A stretch of DNA of 19,246 nt, taken from positions 1-19,246 of the forward strand of contig NZ_DITB01000067.1 in NCBI RefSeq assembly GCF_002422095.1, written 5' to 3'. The DNA comes from Flavobacterium sp. UBA6195. GTDB lineage: Bacteria > Bacteroidota > Bacteroidia > Flavobacteriales > Flavobacteriaceae. Made by a program: the position numbers and the translations under genes. The notes beneath the pieces are model-generated. The model saw only the letters and a list, made by a program, of their open reading frames with translations, was not told the DNA's origin and did not search any database. Below are positions 7,438-14,070 of this stretch, piece after piece. Position 1 is the stretch's first letter; every line of letters starts with the position of its first letter.

Positions 7438-7882
7438 ACTTATTGATAATTGCTAATTGACCTGCATGATAGGCTGTATGTGAAACTATTCTACCAAATG
7501 CTTCTGCTTTGGTTTTTGTACCAAATTCTTTTGTAGTTATTGTTGTTTCCCATTCTTCAACTGTTTGTTTTTCAACGATTGTTTTTAATTGATCAAAAGA
7601 AAGATTTACATATTGTTTTAAACCTTCTAAGTCTGTCCATTCGCCACTATCGTATTTATCAATGACCGTTTTAGCTACTACTTTGACTTCTGCTGCTCCA
7701 AAAACATTTTTTGCAAAAAGTAACTCTACATCCCCTATGTGACGAATTAAAAAACCAACACTATTTACCGAAGGTGGTAACTTTTTGGTTAAATCAGCAG
7801 TTGTGATGTTTTCTAATTGGTTAGTGAATCGTGTACGAGATTCTAACCAAAGTTCTAAAAAAAATTGTGTTTTGGTTTTCAT
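7427..7882 (-). CDS. DinB-fold metal-binding protein (possible thiol S-transferase)
   Basis: This 151-residue protein has the four-helix DinB/YfiT fold. The family's metal triad is visible: H48 in LIRHIGDVE, then H135 and H139 in SHTAYHAGQ. Members include bacillithiol S-transferases (BstA/YfiT type) and other thiol-dependent detoxification enzymes, but many have no known activity. It is cytosolic, with no signal. It starts 2 bases after the permease stop and overlaps the FmdE-domain gene by 11 bases, so it is an integral member of this operon. Conjugation of an arsenical to a low-molecular-weight thiol, or its removal, would fit the location, but this is speculation. It is not a DNA-damage gene by context. 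Confidence 0.82.
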   Translation of the reverse strand: MKTKTQFFLELWLESRTRFTNQLENITTADLTKKLPPSVNSVGFLIRHIGDVELLFAKNVFGAAEVKVVAKTVIDKYDSGEWTDLEGLKQYVNLSFDQLKTIVEKQTVEEWETTITTKEFGTKTKAEAFGRIVSHTAYHAGQLAIINKYGK

Positions 7883-7884
7883 AG

Positions 7885-8859
7885 TTATAATATTATATTA
7901 AATAAATACCCCGAAATAATGATACAAATGGTAACAACCGTAAAGAATATTGCTATTAGTTTCCAAGTCATTACTTTTTTGAGTAGTGTTGCTTCGGGAA
8001 TGGATAACCCTACAACTGCCATCATAAATGCGATTGCTGTACCGATAGGAATTCCTTTTTGTACAAATACTTGAATTATTGGTAAAACTCCTGCTGCATT
8101 GCTGTACATTGGCACTCCTAAAATTACTGCAATTGGCACGGCAAAAGGATTGTCTTTGCTAATGTAAGCTTCAAAAAAACCTGTTGGTATAAAACCGTGC
8201 ATTAATGCTCCGATTCCGATTCCAATGATAATGTACCAAAATACGCCTTTGATAATGCCCCAAGCTTCAGAAAAAATTAAAGGTAAACGTTGGGTAAATG
8301 TTTGTTTTTCATCCTCTAAATCGCCTTCTTTTTTAGCATTGGCTAAAATACCTTGTACCCAAGGCGACAAGTGTTTTTCTAATTTTAATTGGTTCAAAAT
8401 AATTCCACCAATAGTTCCTAATAGAATTCCACTTATTGCATAGATTAAAGTAGCTTTTAAGCCAAACATCCCGATAAACATAGCAATGGCTACTTCGTTT
8501 ACTAATGGTGATGTGATTAAAAAAGCAAAAGTTACACCAAGTGGGATTCCGCCTTTTACAAAACCTATGAATAATGGCACCGAACTGCACGAACAAAATG
8601 GCGTAATGGCTCCAAATGTTGAAGCAAACAAATACTCTAAACCGTATAGTTTGTTTCGTGACAGGTAATTTCTGATTTTATCTACTGGGAAATACGAATT
8701 GACAATCCCCATTATTGTAGTAATCAAAAACAATAAGATTAGAATTTTAATCGTATCGTACACAAAGAAATTCAAGGCATCGCCTAGCTTGCTTCCTTGT
8801 GCAATTTGAAACACGGAATAAATTAACCAATCGGCTAAATTTTGTAACCAATCAAACAT
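7885..8859 (-). CDS. arsP: ArsP-type permease (PF03773-like), probable organoarsenical efflux
   Basis: This 324-residue membrane protein has about eight to ten hydrophobic segments in two halves split by a hydrophilic loop near residues 175-190. The first half carries TPFCSCSSVP with C89 and C91, the signature of the permease family that includes ArsP, a trivalent methyl- and aromatic-arsenical exporter in Campylobacter. The second half repeats the topology with GVPMYSNAAGVLP and lacks the Cys pair, an internal duplication typical of the family. It stands between the rhodanese gene (15 bases) and the DinB gene (2 bases). Together with the ArsG-like protein, the operon would have two distinct organoarsenical exporters. 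Family members that move other metals exist, so the substrate is inferred. Confidence 0.8.
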   Translation of the reverse strand: MFDWLQNLADWLIYSVFQIAQGSKLGDALNFFVYDTIKILILLFLITTIMGIVNSYFPVDKIRNYLSRNKLYGLEYLFASTFGAITPFCSCSSVPLFIGFVKGGIPLGVTFAFLITSPLVNEVAIAMFIGMFGLKATLIYAISGILLGTIGGIILNQLKLEKHLSPWVQGILANAKKEGDLEDEKQTFTQRLPLIFSEAWGIIKGVFWYIIIGIGIGALMHGFIPTGFFEAYISKDNPFAVPIAVILGVPMYSNAAGVLPIIQVFVQKGIPIGTAIAFMMAVVGLSIPEATLLKKVMTWKLIAIFFTVVTICIIISGYLFNIIL

Positions 8860-8874
8860 GATTTTCTAATTTAA

Positions 8875-9261
8875 TTAACAACAACTTGAAGAAGCGCAAC
8901 ATCCACCATCTGTACCTAAAACCGAAGCGGTATTCCCTTTTGTTGGAAATCCTTTTTGAACCCAACGGATGATGCCGTGTTGCATATTTACTACGTTTTC
9001 ATAACCATGATTTACTAAAAAGCCAGCCGCTCTTAAACTACGCCCACCACTTTTGCATACCATAACTACTTTTTTGTCTTTTGGTATTTCTTGAAAACGC
9101 TCTTCAAATTGCGTTAATGGAATATGCAATAGATTAGGAACATCGTAAGCTAATTCAGCAACTTCATCATTTTCTCTCACGTCTACTAATAAAGCACCTT
9201 CTTTTACCCAAGTTTGCGTTGTAGTAGGGCAAATTTCTTTAACTAATGTTTGATTTTCCAT
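8875..9261 (-). CDS. Single-domain rhodanese with double-Cys tail
   Basis: This 128-residue protein has one rhodanese domain: LLVDVREN near residues 24-31, and the active-site loop C69-K-S-G-G-R74 in VMVCKSGGRS. The loop has six residues, the sulfurtransferase size, whereas Cdc25/Acr2-type arsenate reductases use a seven-residue C-x5-R loop, so sulfur transfer is likelier than arsenate reduction. After the domain a short tail ends GGCCASSSCC (C121, C122, C127, C128), like the tail of the DUF6428 protein of the other operon. It lies 7 bases after the arsE-like gene and 15 bases before the permease. It could deliver sulfane sulfur or bind As(III); neither is shown by the sequence. Confidence 0.85.
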   Translation of the reverse strand: MENQTLVKEICPTTTQTWVKEGALLVDVRENDEVAELAYDVPNLLHIPLTQFEERFQEIPKDKKVVMVCKSGGRSLRAAGFLVNHGYENVVNMQHGIIRWVQKGFPTKGNTASVLGTDGGCCASSSCC

Positions 9262-9268
9262 GATTTAA

Positions 9269-9505
9269 TTATTTTAAAAGTTCTTTAATTTCGTCTATTT
9301 GAGCAATTCTGCCTTTGATTTTAATTTCTTCATTAATAACCAATACAGGGGTTGTTAAGACATTGTATTTCATCATTTCTTCAATGTCTTCTACTTTTTC
9401 GATGGTTGCCTCTATACCTAATTGTTTAATTGCTTCTTCCACATTGTGAAAAGTTGTTTTACATTTTGGACAACCTGGTCCTAATACTTTAATAATTGTG
9501 CTCAT
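9269..9505 (-). CDS. arsE: Mini-thioredoxin with CPKC site, ArsE-like
   Basis: This 78-residue thioredoxin-fold protein is of the small 'thioredoxin/thiol-disulfide' type. The active site C12-P-K-C15 lies in LGPGCPKCKTTFH. TTPVLVINEE later in the chain supplies the cis-Pro position. I start it at the ATG ending at 9505; a longer reading from 9550 would run through the palindromic operator at 9531-9548 and add a hydrophobic stretch unlike the family. It is the first structural gene after arsR2 and lies 7 bases before the rhodanese gene. By analogy with arsEFG it would supply electrons for reduction of an arsenical in the cytosol. The thioredoxin assignment is firm; the ArsE name rests on context. 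Confidence 0.85.
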   Translation of the reverse strand: MSTIIKVLGPGCPKCKTTFHNVEEAIKQLGIEATIEKVEDIEEMMKYNVLTTPVLVINEEIKIKGRIAQIDEIKELLK

Positions 9506-9510
9506 AATTT

Positions 9511-9531
9511 TTGTTATTATTGTTATTATTG
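9511..9531. repeat. Short (TTGTTATTA)n tandem repeat in 5' UTR
   Basis: TTGTTATTA occurs twice in tandem followed by a third TTG, between the operator at 9531-9548 and the arsE-like start. In the mRNA it gives an AACAAUAAU-rich unstructured leader. It may simply be AT-rich sequence. Confidence 0.4.
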
Positions 9532-9548
9532 TTCGTAATATTACGAAC
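9531..9548. promoter_or_regulatory. ArsR2 operator site in front of arsE-like gene
   Basis: GTTCGTAATATTACGAAC is a perfect 18-base palindrome. Its core TTCGTAA-N2-TTACGAA recurs upstream of arsR2 at 9883-9904. On the minus strand TATGTTCG, one base from the TAnnTTTG consensus, overlaps its edge, so bound repressor would block that promoter. The pairing of the two sites makes ArsR2 the likely ligand. Confidence 0.8.
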
Positions 9549-9565
9549 ATAGTTATTAAATTTTT

Positions 9566-9868
9566 TTATTTTAAAAGGTTACCTAATAGATATTTCGCTA
9601 ACGCCCAATTTTCTCTGTTAATACAGTATTTTACTGAAGGTGCCGTAATAGTTCCTTGAATTAGACCTGCTTCTTTAAGTTCGTTTAAGTGTTGTGATAG
9701 TGTGGACTTTGCAATTGACAATTCATCTGCCATATTACCATGATAACAACATGATTGCGAGTTTAGTAACTCTAAAATAGCTACTCTAGCAGGGTGACTA
9801 AGTGCTTTTGCAAAGCGGGCTGTATCTACCTGAAGGGATGTAAATTGATTTTCTTTATTGGTTTTCAT
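9566..9868 (-). CDS. arsR: ArsR/SmtB family repressor (ArsR2)
   Basis: This 100-residue winged-helix repressor has KALSHPARVAILELL (21-35) and the recognition region AKSTLSQHLNELKEAGL (53-69). Candidate As(III) ligands are the vicinal pair C40-C41 in SQSCCYHG, plus C82 in the wing; the arrangement differs from ArsR1 (C41/C43, C80/C82, C109/C110). Matching inverted repeats occur both before its own start (9883-9904) and before the next gene (9531-9548), so it probably represses itself and the arsE-to-arsG operon from two promoters. It is the most upstream minus-strand gene of the island. The different Cys layout and the linked organoarsenical genes suggest it may sense a trivalent organoarsenical; that part is inference. 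Confidence 0.93.
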   Translation of the reverse strand: MKTNKENQFTSLQVDTARFAKALSHPARVAILELLNSQSCCYHGNMADELSIAKSTLSQHLNELKEAGLIQGTITAPSVKYCINRENWALAKYLLGNLLK

Positions 9869-9882
9869 TATCCTTTGAATTT

Positions 9883-9904
9883 CTATTCGTAAAATTACGA
9901 ATAG
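9883..9904. promoter_or_regulatory. ArsR2 autoregulatory operator
   Basis: The arms CTATTCGTAA (9883-9892) and TTACGAATAG (9895-9904) are perfect 10-base inverse complements around a central AA. They share the core TTCGTAA-N2-TTACGAA with the site at 9531-9548. The site lies 14 bases before the arsR2 ATG. A near match to the -7 box on the minus strand (TAATTTTA) falls inside it. Confidence 0.8.
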
Positions 9905-10262
9905 TTTTTGTAAAAAAAAAAAGGGAATGATATTTTTTTTTACTGATGGAAATTGTATGGATTAGAAATTGGTTCCTTGAATGTATATTTGAAAGTTTTT
10001 ATTATGAAATGAATTCATATAAATTTACTAAAGTAGTTTTTAGCAAACCTAAAATTAACCTTTCGATTTAAATTCAGGACAGGCTTTGTAGCAACTGGTA
10101 GCATTGACCTAGGAATACTTGAATACAGATAGTTATCGGCACAGGATAGGAGCGATTTTTGTGGTGCTGAATGAGATAATTTTATTTATTATAGTTTTAC
10201 ACTTATTTGCACTAAACGAATTTTTAAATTATCTTTATACTTTATTTAATTTCCTATTAAAA
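9905..10262. other. Intergenic region, AT-rich with one GC-richer patch
   Basis: This stretch of 358 bases separates the arsenic island from the restriction-modification locus. It begins with a long A run near 9911-9923. The patch at about 10075-10165 is richer in G and C and reads open in more than one frame for short distances, as a decayed gene end or a dispersed repeat would. No gene, hairpin terminator or promoter could be supported here. It is the only divergent point in the window, since arsR2 runs left and the small gene at 10263 runs right. Confidence 0.4.
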
Positions 10263-10487
10263 ATGAGAACAATAACAGCAAAATTTAGCGGAGAACAAAA
10301 AAACTTAGAAATGTTTTTGAATTGTGGTGTTACTGACTTTAGCTCTAAATTTTTAGGGATTAACAATTTATCAGTTGCTTGGGTTGTTGATGAAGAAAGC
10401 AAAGAGAAGGCTATTGAAGAATGCATGTCTTTAGTTAATACTCATCAAATGGAATTATGGGATATTGAGTTTAAAAGTATTTCTTAA
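10263..10487 (+). CDS. Small hypothetical protein (74 residues)
   Basis: I do not recognise this protein. Starting at the ATG at 10263 it has 74 soluble residues of mixed, globular-looking composition, with a single central cysteine in MFLNCGVTDF and a second in EECMS. The reading frame is open further upstream to 10119, but the added 48 residues are largely hydrophobic and come from the GC-richer patch plus AT-rich spacer, so the shorter form is preferred. It is the only plus-strand gene I accept and it converges on the DpnA-like methylase gene, with 13 bases between the stops. The opposite strand is also open over much of it, but that reading starts inside and looks like a shadow. Confidence 0.55.
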   Translation: MRTITAKFSGEQKNLEMFLNCGVTDFSSKFLGINNLSVAWVVDEESKEKAIEECMSLVNTHQMELWDIEFKSIS

Positions 10488-10500
10488 AACACTTTGTTAA

Positions 10501-11379
10501 TTACAATTCCAAATCCTTTGAATAAGGTTCGCATGGTTCTTCTTCTAAATACATTTGTAATTGATTTTTAGTTTCAAAACCTCTTATTTTTTGTTTGTAT
10601 TCTAAAGCTATTTTAGGATTTTCAATTTCTAATTTTCTATTCTTACTCATTTCTAGAAATTCTGTTTCCATATCTATACCTAGAAATCTTCTGTTAGCTA
10701 AATTAGCTGCTATTCCGGTTGTTGAACTTCCTGCAAATGGATCTAAAATCCATGCTCCTGGTTTAGTTGAAGCCAAAATGATACGCGTTAATACTGATAA
10801 CGGTTTTTGGGTTGGATGTTTACCGCATGATTTTTCCCATTTAGCAATAGCAGGTAATTTCCAAACATCCTTCATTTGTTTGTTTCCGTTTAGTTGCTTC
10901 ATTAACTCATAGTTGTAGTAATGTGGTACCTTTTCCTTTTTACGTGCCCAAATAATTAATTCAGCTGAATGCGTAAAAAATCTGCATGAAAAATTAGGTG
11001 GTGGATTGTTTTTCTCCCATGTAATTACATTTAAGATTTTAAAATCTAATTCTTGTAATAATTGACCGATTGAGAAAATGTTATGATAGGTCCCACTTAT
11101 CCAGATAGTGCCATTATCTTTTAGTTTTTCTCTTACCAATTTTAACCAAGTACGATTAAAATCATTGATAAAATCAAACCCTTCCGATTTGTCCCAAGCT
11201 CCTTTGTTTACTGAAACAATTTCACCACTCTGAATAGATAAACCATTGTTAGAAAGGAAGTAAGGTGGATCTGCAAAAACCATATCAAATTTATGTTCAA
11301 ATTGAGGCAAAAGCTCTTTACAATCACCTTGCAAAAGGTAAAAGTTTTTGTCTTCGGATTTGAAATATGGTTTAAGCAT
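10501..11379 (-). CDS. dpnA: DpnA-like DNA adenine methyltransferase
   Basis: This 292-residue methyltransferase is of the beta type (catalytic motif before the SAM motif). The catalytic loop DPPY is at 37-40, KHPTQKP at 188-194, and the SAM-binding motif DPFAGSSTTG at 213-222, with the target-recognition region between. This arrangement and length match DpnA, the second methylase of DpnII-type systems, which modifies GATC and accepts single-stranded DNA. Its start overlaps the end of the ATPase gene by 8 bases, so translation is probably coupled. It is the last gene of the four-gene operon. GATC specificity is inferred from the DpnII-like partners; other beta-class specificities cannot be ruled out. 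Confidence 0.87.
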   Translation of the reverse strand: MLKPYFKSEDKNFYLLQGDCKELLPQFEHKFDMVFADPPYFLSNNGLSIQSGEIVSVNKGAWDKSEGFDFINDFNRTWLKLVREKLKDNGTIWISGTYHNIFSIGQLLQELDFKILNVITWEKNNPPPNFSCRFFTHSAELIIWARKKEKVPHYYNYELMKQLNGNKQMKDVWKLPAIAKWEKSCGKHPTQKPLSVLTRIILASTKPGAWILDPFAGSSTTGIAANLANRRFLGIDMETEFLEMSKNRKLEIENPKIALEYKQKIRGFETKNQLQMYLEEEPCEPYSKDLEL

Positions 11380-13168
11380 TTATTTTAGGTAATTCAAAAT
11401 CTATAATTTCTGCAATTCTATTAAAAATAGGAATAAAATATTTGAAATCATTTTTTTCTAACTTATCAATATTCTTTATGATGTCAAGTTTAATTGAATC
11501 TAATTGTTTTTCATCAAATCTTTTAAAACTTTCTCCCTTGTGTTCTTTTAACTCTATACCTAATTTATTTTCTAGTGTTTCATCTGTAAATAAATATTCT
11601 ATGAAAGTTTTTGTTTCAAAATAGATAGCACTATCGAAACGGAATTTTGGTATTGGTAACATTACTAAATAACTTTTCTTATTATTATAAGTAATATCAT
11701 TTAATTGATTAAAACCATGGTCTTTAGTAAGTTTTTTCATCTGGCTTTGACCTGCATAATCATTATCCAGTATGCCAATAACTTTATAGTCTGTATTATT
11801 ATTTTTTAATTTGTTTCCCACTTCACCTTCGCCACCACCACCTAAAAAACTGACTTGATCATTAAAAAACAATTCTTGTTCATAAATTTTTTTATAAGCC
11901 AAGTTAATAATTGCTACATCTGATGTTCCCTCACAATAAATTGTAGGTTTTGTTAAATTATGAAGCTCTTTTTCTATTTCCTTTTTTTTAGCTATTTCTA
12001 ACATTTTTAAGTGATATTCTGGTGCAATCACTTTATATACATCATAATATTGACTATTTGGAATCGCATTTATAGAGATTTCTTTTTTTATCCTTTTAGG
12101 ATCAAGAAATAATACCTTATCAAAACAGTCAATTAGTTCATGATTGTGCGTAATGATAAAAATTTGTTTGTTTTCATCTTTACTTTTTTGTTTTAAATAT
12201 TCAAATAAATTTTTCTGATGATTTGAATGAAGATGAGAATCAGGTTCGTCAAGAAGTAAAGCATTAATTTTGAAATTCTCATAATCACCAAATGCTAAAA
12301 CTGAGAGAATATTTAGTATATTGAGTGTTCCGCTACCTAATTGACTAATTTCAACCTCTATTCCAGTTACTGTATTTTTTCCAAACAAACTAATATAAAC
12401 ATCCTCATCTTCTAATTGAGTTGAAAACTCAAATATTGGATTTGTTGTTTTATAACTATTTAAAATTAAAGTCAAATCTCTTTCTATTTCAATAAGTTTA
12501 TCACCTTTAAGCTTTCTATTTGGGTTAGAAACTTTTTCTTTTTTTAATGGAGCATGTTCGTGAATAAGATTTCTAATTATTTCATTAACTTTAGCTTGAT
12601 GTAAGCTATTTAATATAAACCCTTTTGAATAACTTGGTTCATAAAGTGGAATTTTAAAAAGAGGATTAATGTAAGTAAAAAGTGAAGATGTTTTAAAATC
12701 AGTCCCTTTAGCAACATCTAAAACGTCAGAAAGTGAATCGGAAGCCTGATTTCTTTTTTCATTATTTTTGCATAATTCAAAACGTAAAACTTGACCTTCT
12801 CCTGTTCTTGTGAAAATTATTGGTAATTCTACAACATTATTATTTCCTTTAAACGTTAATCTTATTTCAAATTTTTTTGCATTACTATTTGGATTAAAAA
12901 AAAGTTTTTCAAACTTAGAAACTCTTAAAAACGATATATCTTCTATTGTAAAAGAAAAATATCTTTGTGAATAAAATGATGATTGCTTATTATTTGTTCT
13001 ATCCTTTAAAAATTTTACAAATGCTATTTGCCATAACCTCAAGGCATCAAATATCGTTGATTTTCCACTATTATTGCCTCCTATTATTAGGTTAATTTCG
13101 GGATCAAAGTTCAGTACAATTTCCTGAAAACATTTGAAGTTTTTAATATATATTTTGTCTATATACAT
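11372..13168 (-). CDS. OLD-like ATPase with C-terminal TOPRIM domain
   Basis: This 598-residue protein is an ABC/SMC-type ATPase followed by a TOPRIM nuclease-like domain, the layout of OLD-family nucleases (relatives of Gabija GajA and PARIS AriA). ATPase motifs are Walker A GGNNSGKST (30-39), the signature-like SQLGSGTLNIL (275-285), Walker B LLLDEPD (304-310) with catalytic E309 or its neighbour, and H-loop THNHEL (340-345). The TOPRIM domain begins near residue 408 with the acidic E413 in YCEGTSD, and the D468-x-D470 pair is in GILDNDYAG. It starts 2 bases from the end of the endonuclease gene and overlaps the DpnA-like gene by 8 bases. It is intact and has no signal or membrane part. Such a gene is not part of the classical DpnII cassette. 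It may add a second defence activity. Confidence 0.88.
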   Translation of the reverse strand: MYIDKIYIKNFKCFQEIVLNFDPEINLIIGGNNSGKSTIFDALRLWQIAFVKFLKDRTNNKQSSFYSQRYFSFTIEDISFLRVSKFEKLFFNPNSNAKKFEIRLTFKGNNNVVELPIIFTRTGEGQVLRFELCKNNEKRNQASDSLSDVLDVAKGTDFKTSSLFTYINPLFKIPLYEPSYSKGFILNSLHQAKVNEIIRNLIHEHAPLKKEKVSNPNRKLKGDKLIEIERDLTLILNSYKTTNPIFEFSTQLEDEDVYISLFGKNTVTGIEVEISQLGSGTLNILNILSVLAFGDYENFKINALLLDEPDSHLHSNHQKNLFEYLKQKSKDENKQIFIITHNHELIDCFDKVLFLDPKRIKKEISINAIPNSQYYDVYKVIAPEYHLKMLEIAKKKEIEKELHNLTKPTIYCEGTSDVAIINLAYKKIYEQELFFNDQVSFLGGGGEGEVGNKLKNNNTDYKVIGILDNDYAGQSQMKKLTKDHGFNQLNDITYNNKKSYLVMLPIPKFRFDSAIYFETKTFIEYLFTDETLENKLGIELKEHKGESFKRFDEKQLDSIKLDIIKNIDKLEKNDFKYFIPIFNRIAEIIDFELPKINA

Positions 13169-13169
13169 T

Positions 13170-14069
13170 TTACAAAATACTTTTTAAAACATTTGTTTTT
13201 AACATTTCTAAATTCAATAAATAATCCGCTTTATCAAAATATTCTCTTAATGGTTTTAATGTTGATTTCCAACCTGCACCATCTGTAATCCAAATAAAAG
13301 TAATATTTTGATCATTCCAATATTCATTCATTTTCACATACTCAGTGGCTGTTGATTTTAGTTTTGATCCACCGCCACCATAGAAGTTGCATTCAATAAA
13401 ATACAATTTTCCATTTTTATTGATAGCAAAATCTAAATTACGGGATGATTTATCTACTTGTATTTCAATACCCCATTGGGATTTAATTTTTTTAGCATTG
13501 GCTTGGCTCATGTATTGTAAACCTAACTCATCACAAGTTTTTTTTACAAATGTTTCTACGATGTTTTCCATCATGGTTCCACCACGATTTTTTCTACCGT
13601 TACTGTCTAAACCAACTTCTACACCAGTAACATAATCAACTAGGTTTTTTACTTTTTTATCTTTTACTAAATCACCTAAACCAGATTTTATAAAAAAGGT
13701 TGCTAAATCTTGACAATCTTCATTTGATAATTGTCGGCTTTTAAAATCGTAATCCTTGTATAAAAATTCTGTTACATCGGTAAGCATAGAAACTTGAGTA
13801 TCTCTATATGCAATTAAAAAAGGGAATGCCTTGATTACCTGAGGATATTCTTTAATCAATTCAAAAACTTCTTGTTCGATTTTTTCTTTACCAATCAAAA
13901 CATTTAAAAGATTTAATTCTTTTTCTATGGGCTTGATATTTTTGTAAACCTTTTCCCAGTTCACAAAGTAATCCCAAAGTAATATTCCTTTATCTTTAAA
14001 TGAGGTTGTTATTTGCTCAAAAAGTAAATCTTCATTTTCTATATTGAGTAATTGGCAAAGTTTATTCAT
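13170..14069 (-). CDS. dpnB: DpnII-like type II restriction endonuclease
   Basis: This 299-residue protein resembles the DpnII/MboI restriction endonuclease family, which cuts unmethylated GATC. Visible family-like segments are GVEVGLDSNGRKNRGGTMME (149-168) and a PD-(D/E)xK-type core with D213 in RNLDFAI and E226-C-N228 in FIECNFYGGGGSK; N replaces the usual K, as I recall for this family. Length agrees with DpnII (about 288). It lies 1 base after the Dam-type methylase and 1 base before the ATPase gene, the order methylase-nuclease being the usual safe arrangement. The recognition site is inferred from the family and from the paired Dam and DpnA methylases. There is no truncation. Confidence 0.87.
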   Translation of the reverse strand: MNKLCQLLNIENEDLLFEQITTSFKDKGILLWDYFVNWEKVYKNIKPIEKELNLLNVLIGKEKIEQEVFELIKEYPQVIKAFPFLIAYRDTQVSMLTDVTEFLYKDYDFKSRQLSNEDCQDLATFFIKSGLGDLVKDKKVKNLVDYVTGVEVGLDSNGRKNRGGTMMENIVETFVKKTCDELGLQYMSQANAKKIKSQWGIEIQVDKSSRNLDFAINKNGKLYFIECNFYGGGGSKLKSTATEYVKMNEYWNDQNITFIWITDGAGWKSTLKPLREYFDKADYLLNLEMLKTNVLKSIL

Positions 14070-14070
14070 T

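Noticed and set aside
8333..8596. 87-residue minus-strand reading frame inside the ArsP-type permease
   Set aside because: It is a frame-shifted shadow with odd composition (rich in Cys, Arg and Trp); the permease frame carries conserved motifs.
9269..9550. Longer mini-thioredoxin reading from 9550
   Set aside because: The extra residues would be encoded by the palindromic operator and the AT-rich repeat, and the family starts close to the CxxC motif.
10119..10487. 122-residue plus-strand protein with a hydrophobic N-terminus
   Set aside because: The N-terminal 48 residues come from spacer-like sequence; the ATG at 10263 gives a compact globular protein.
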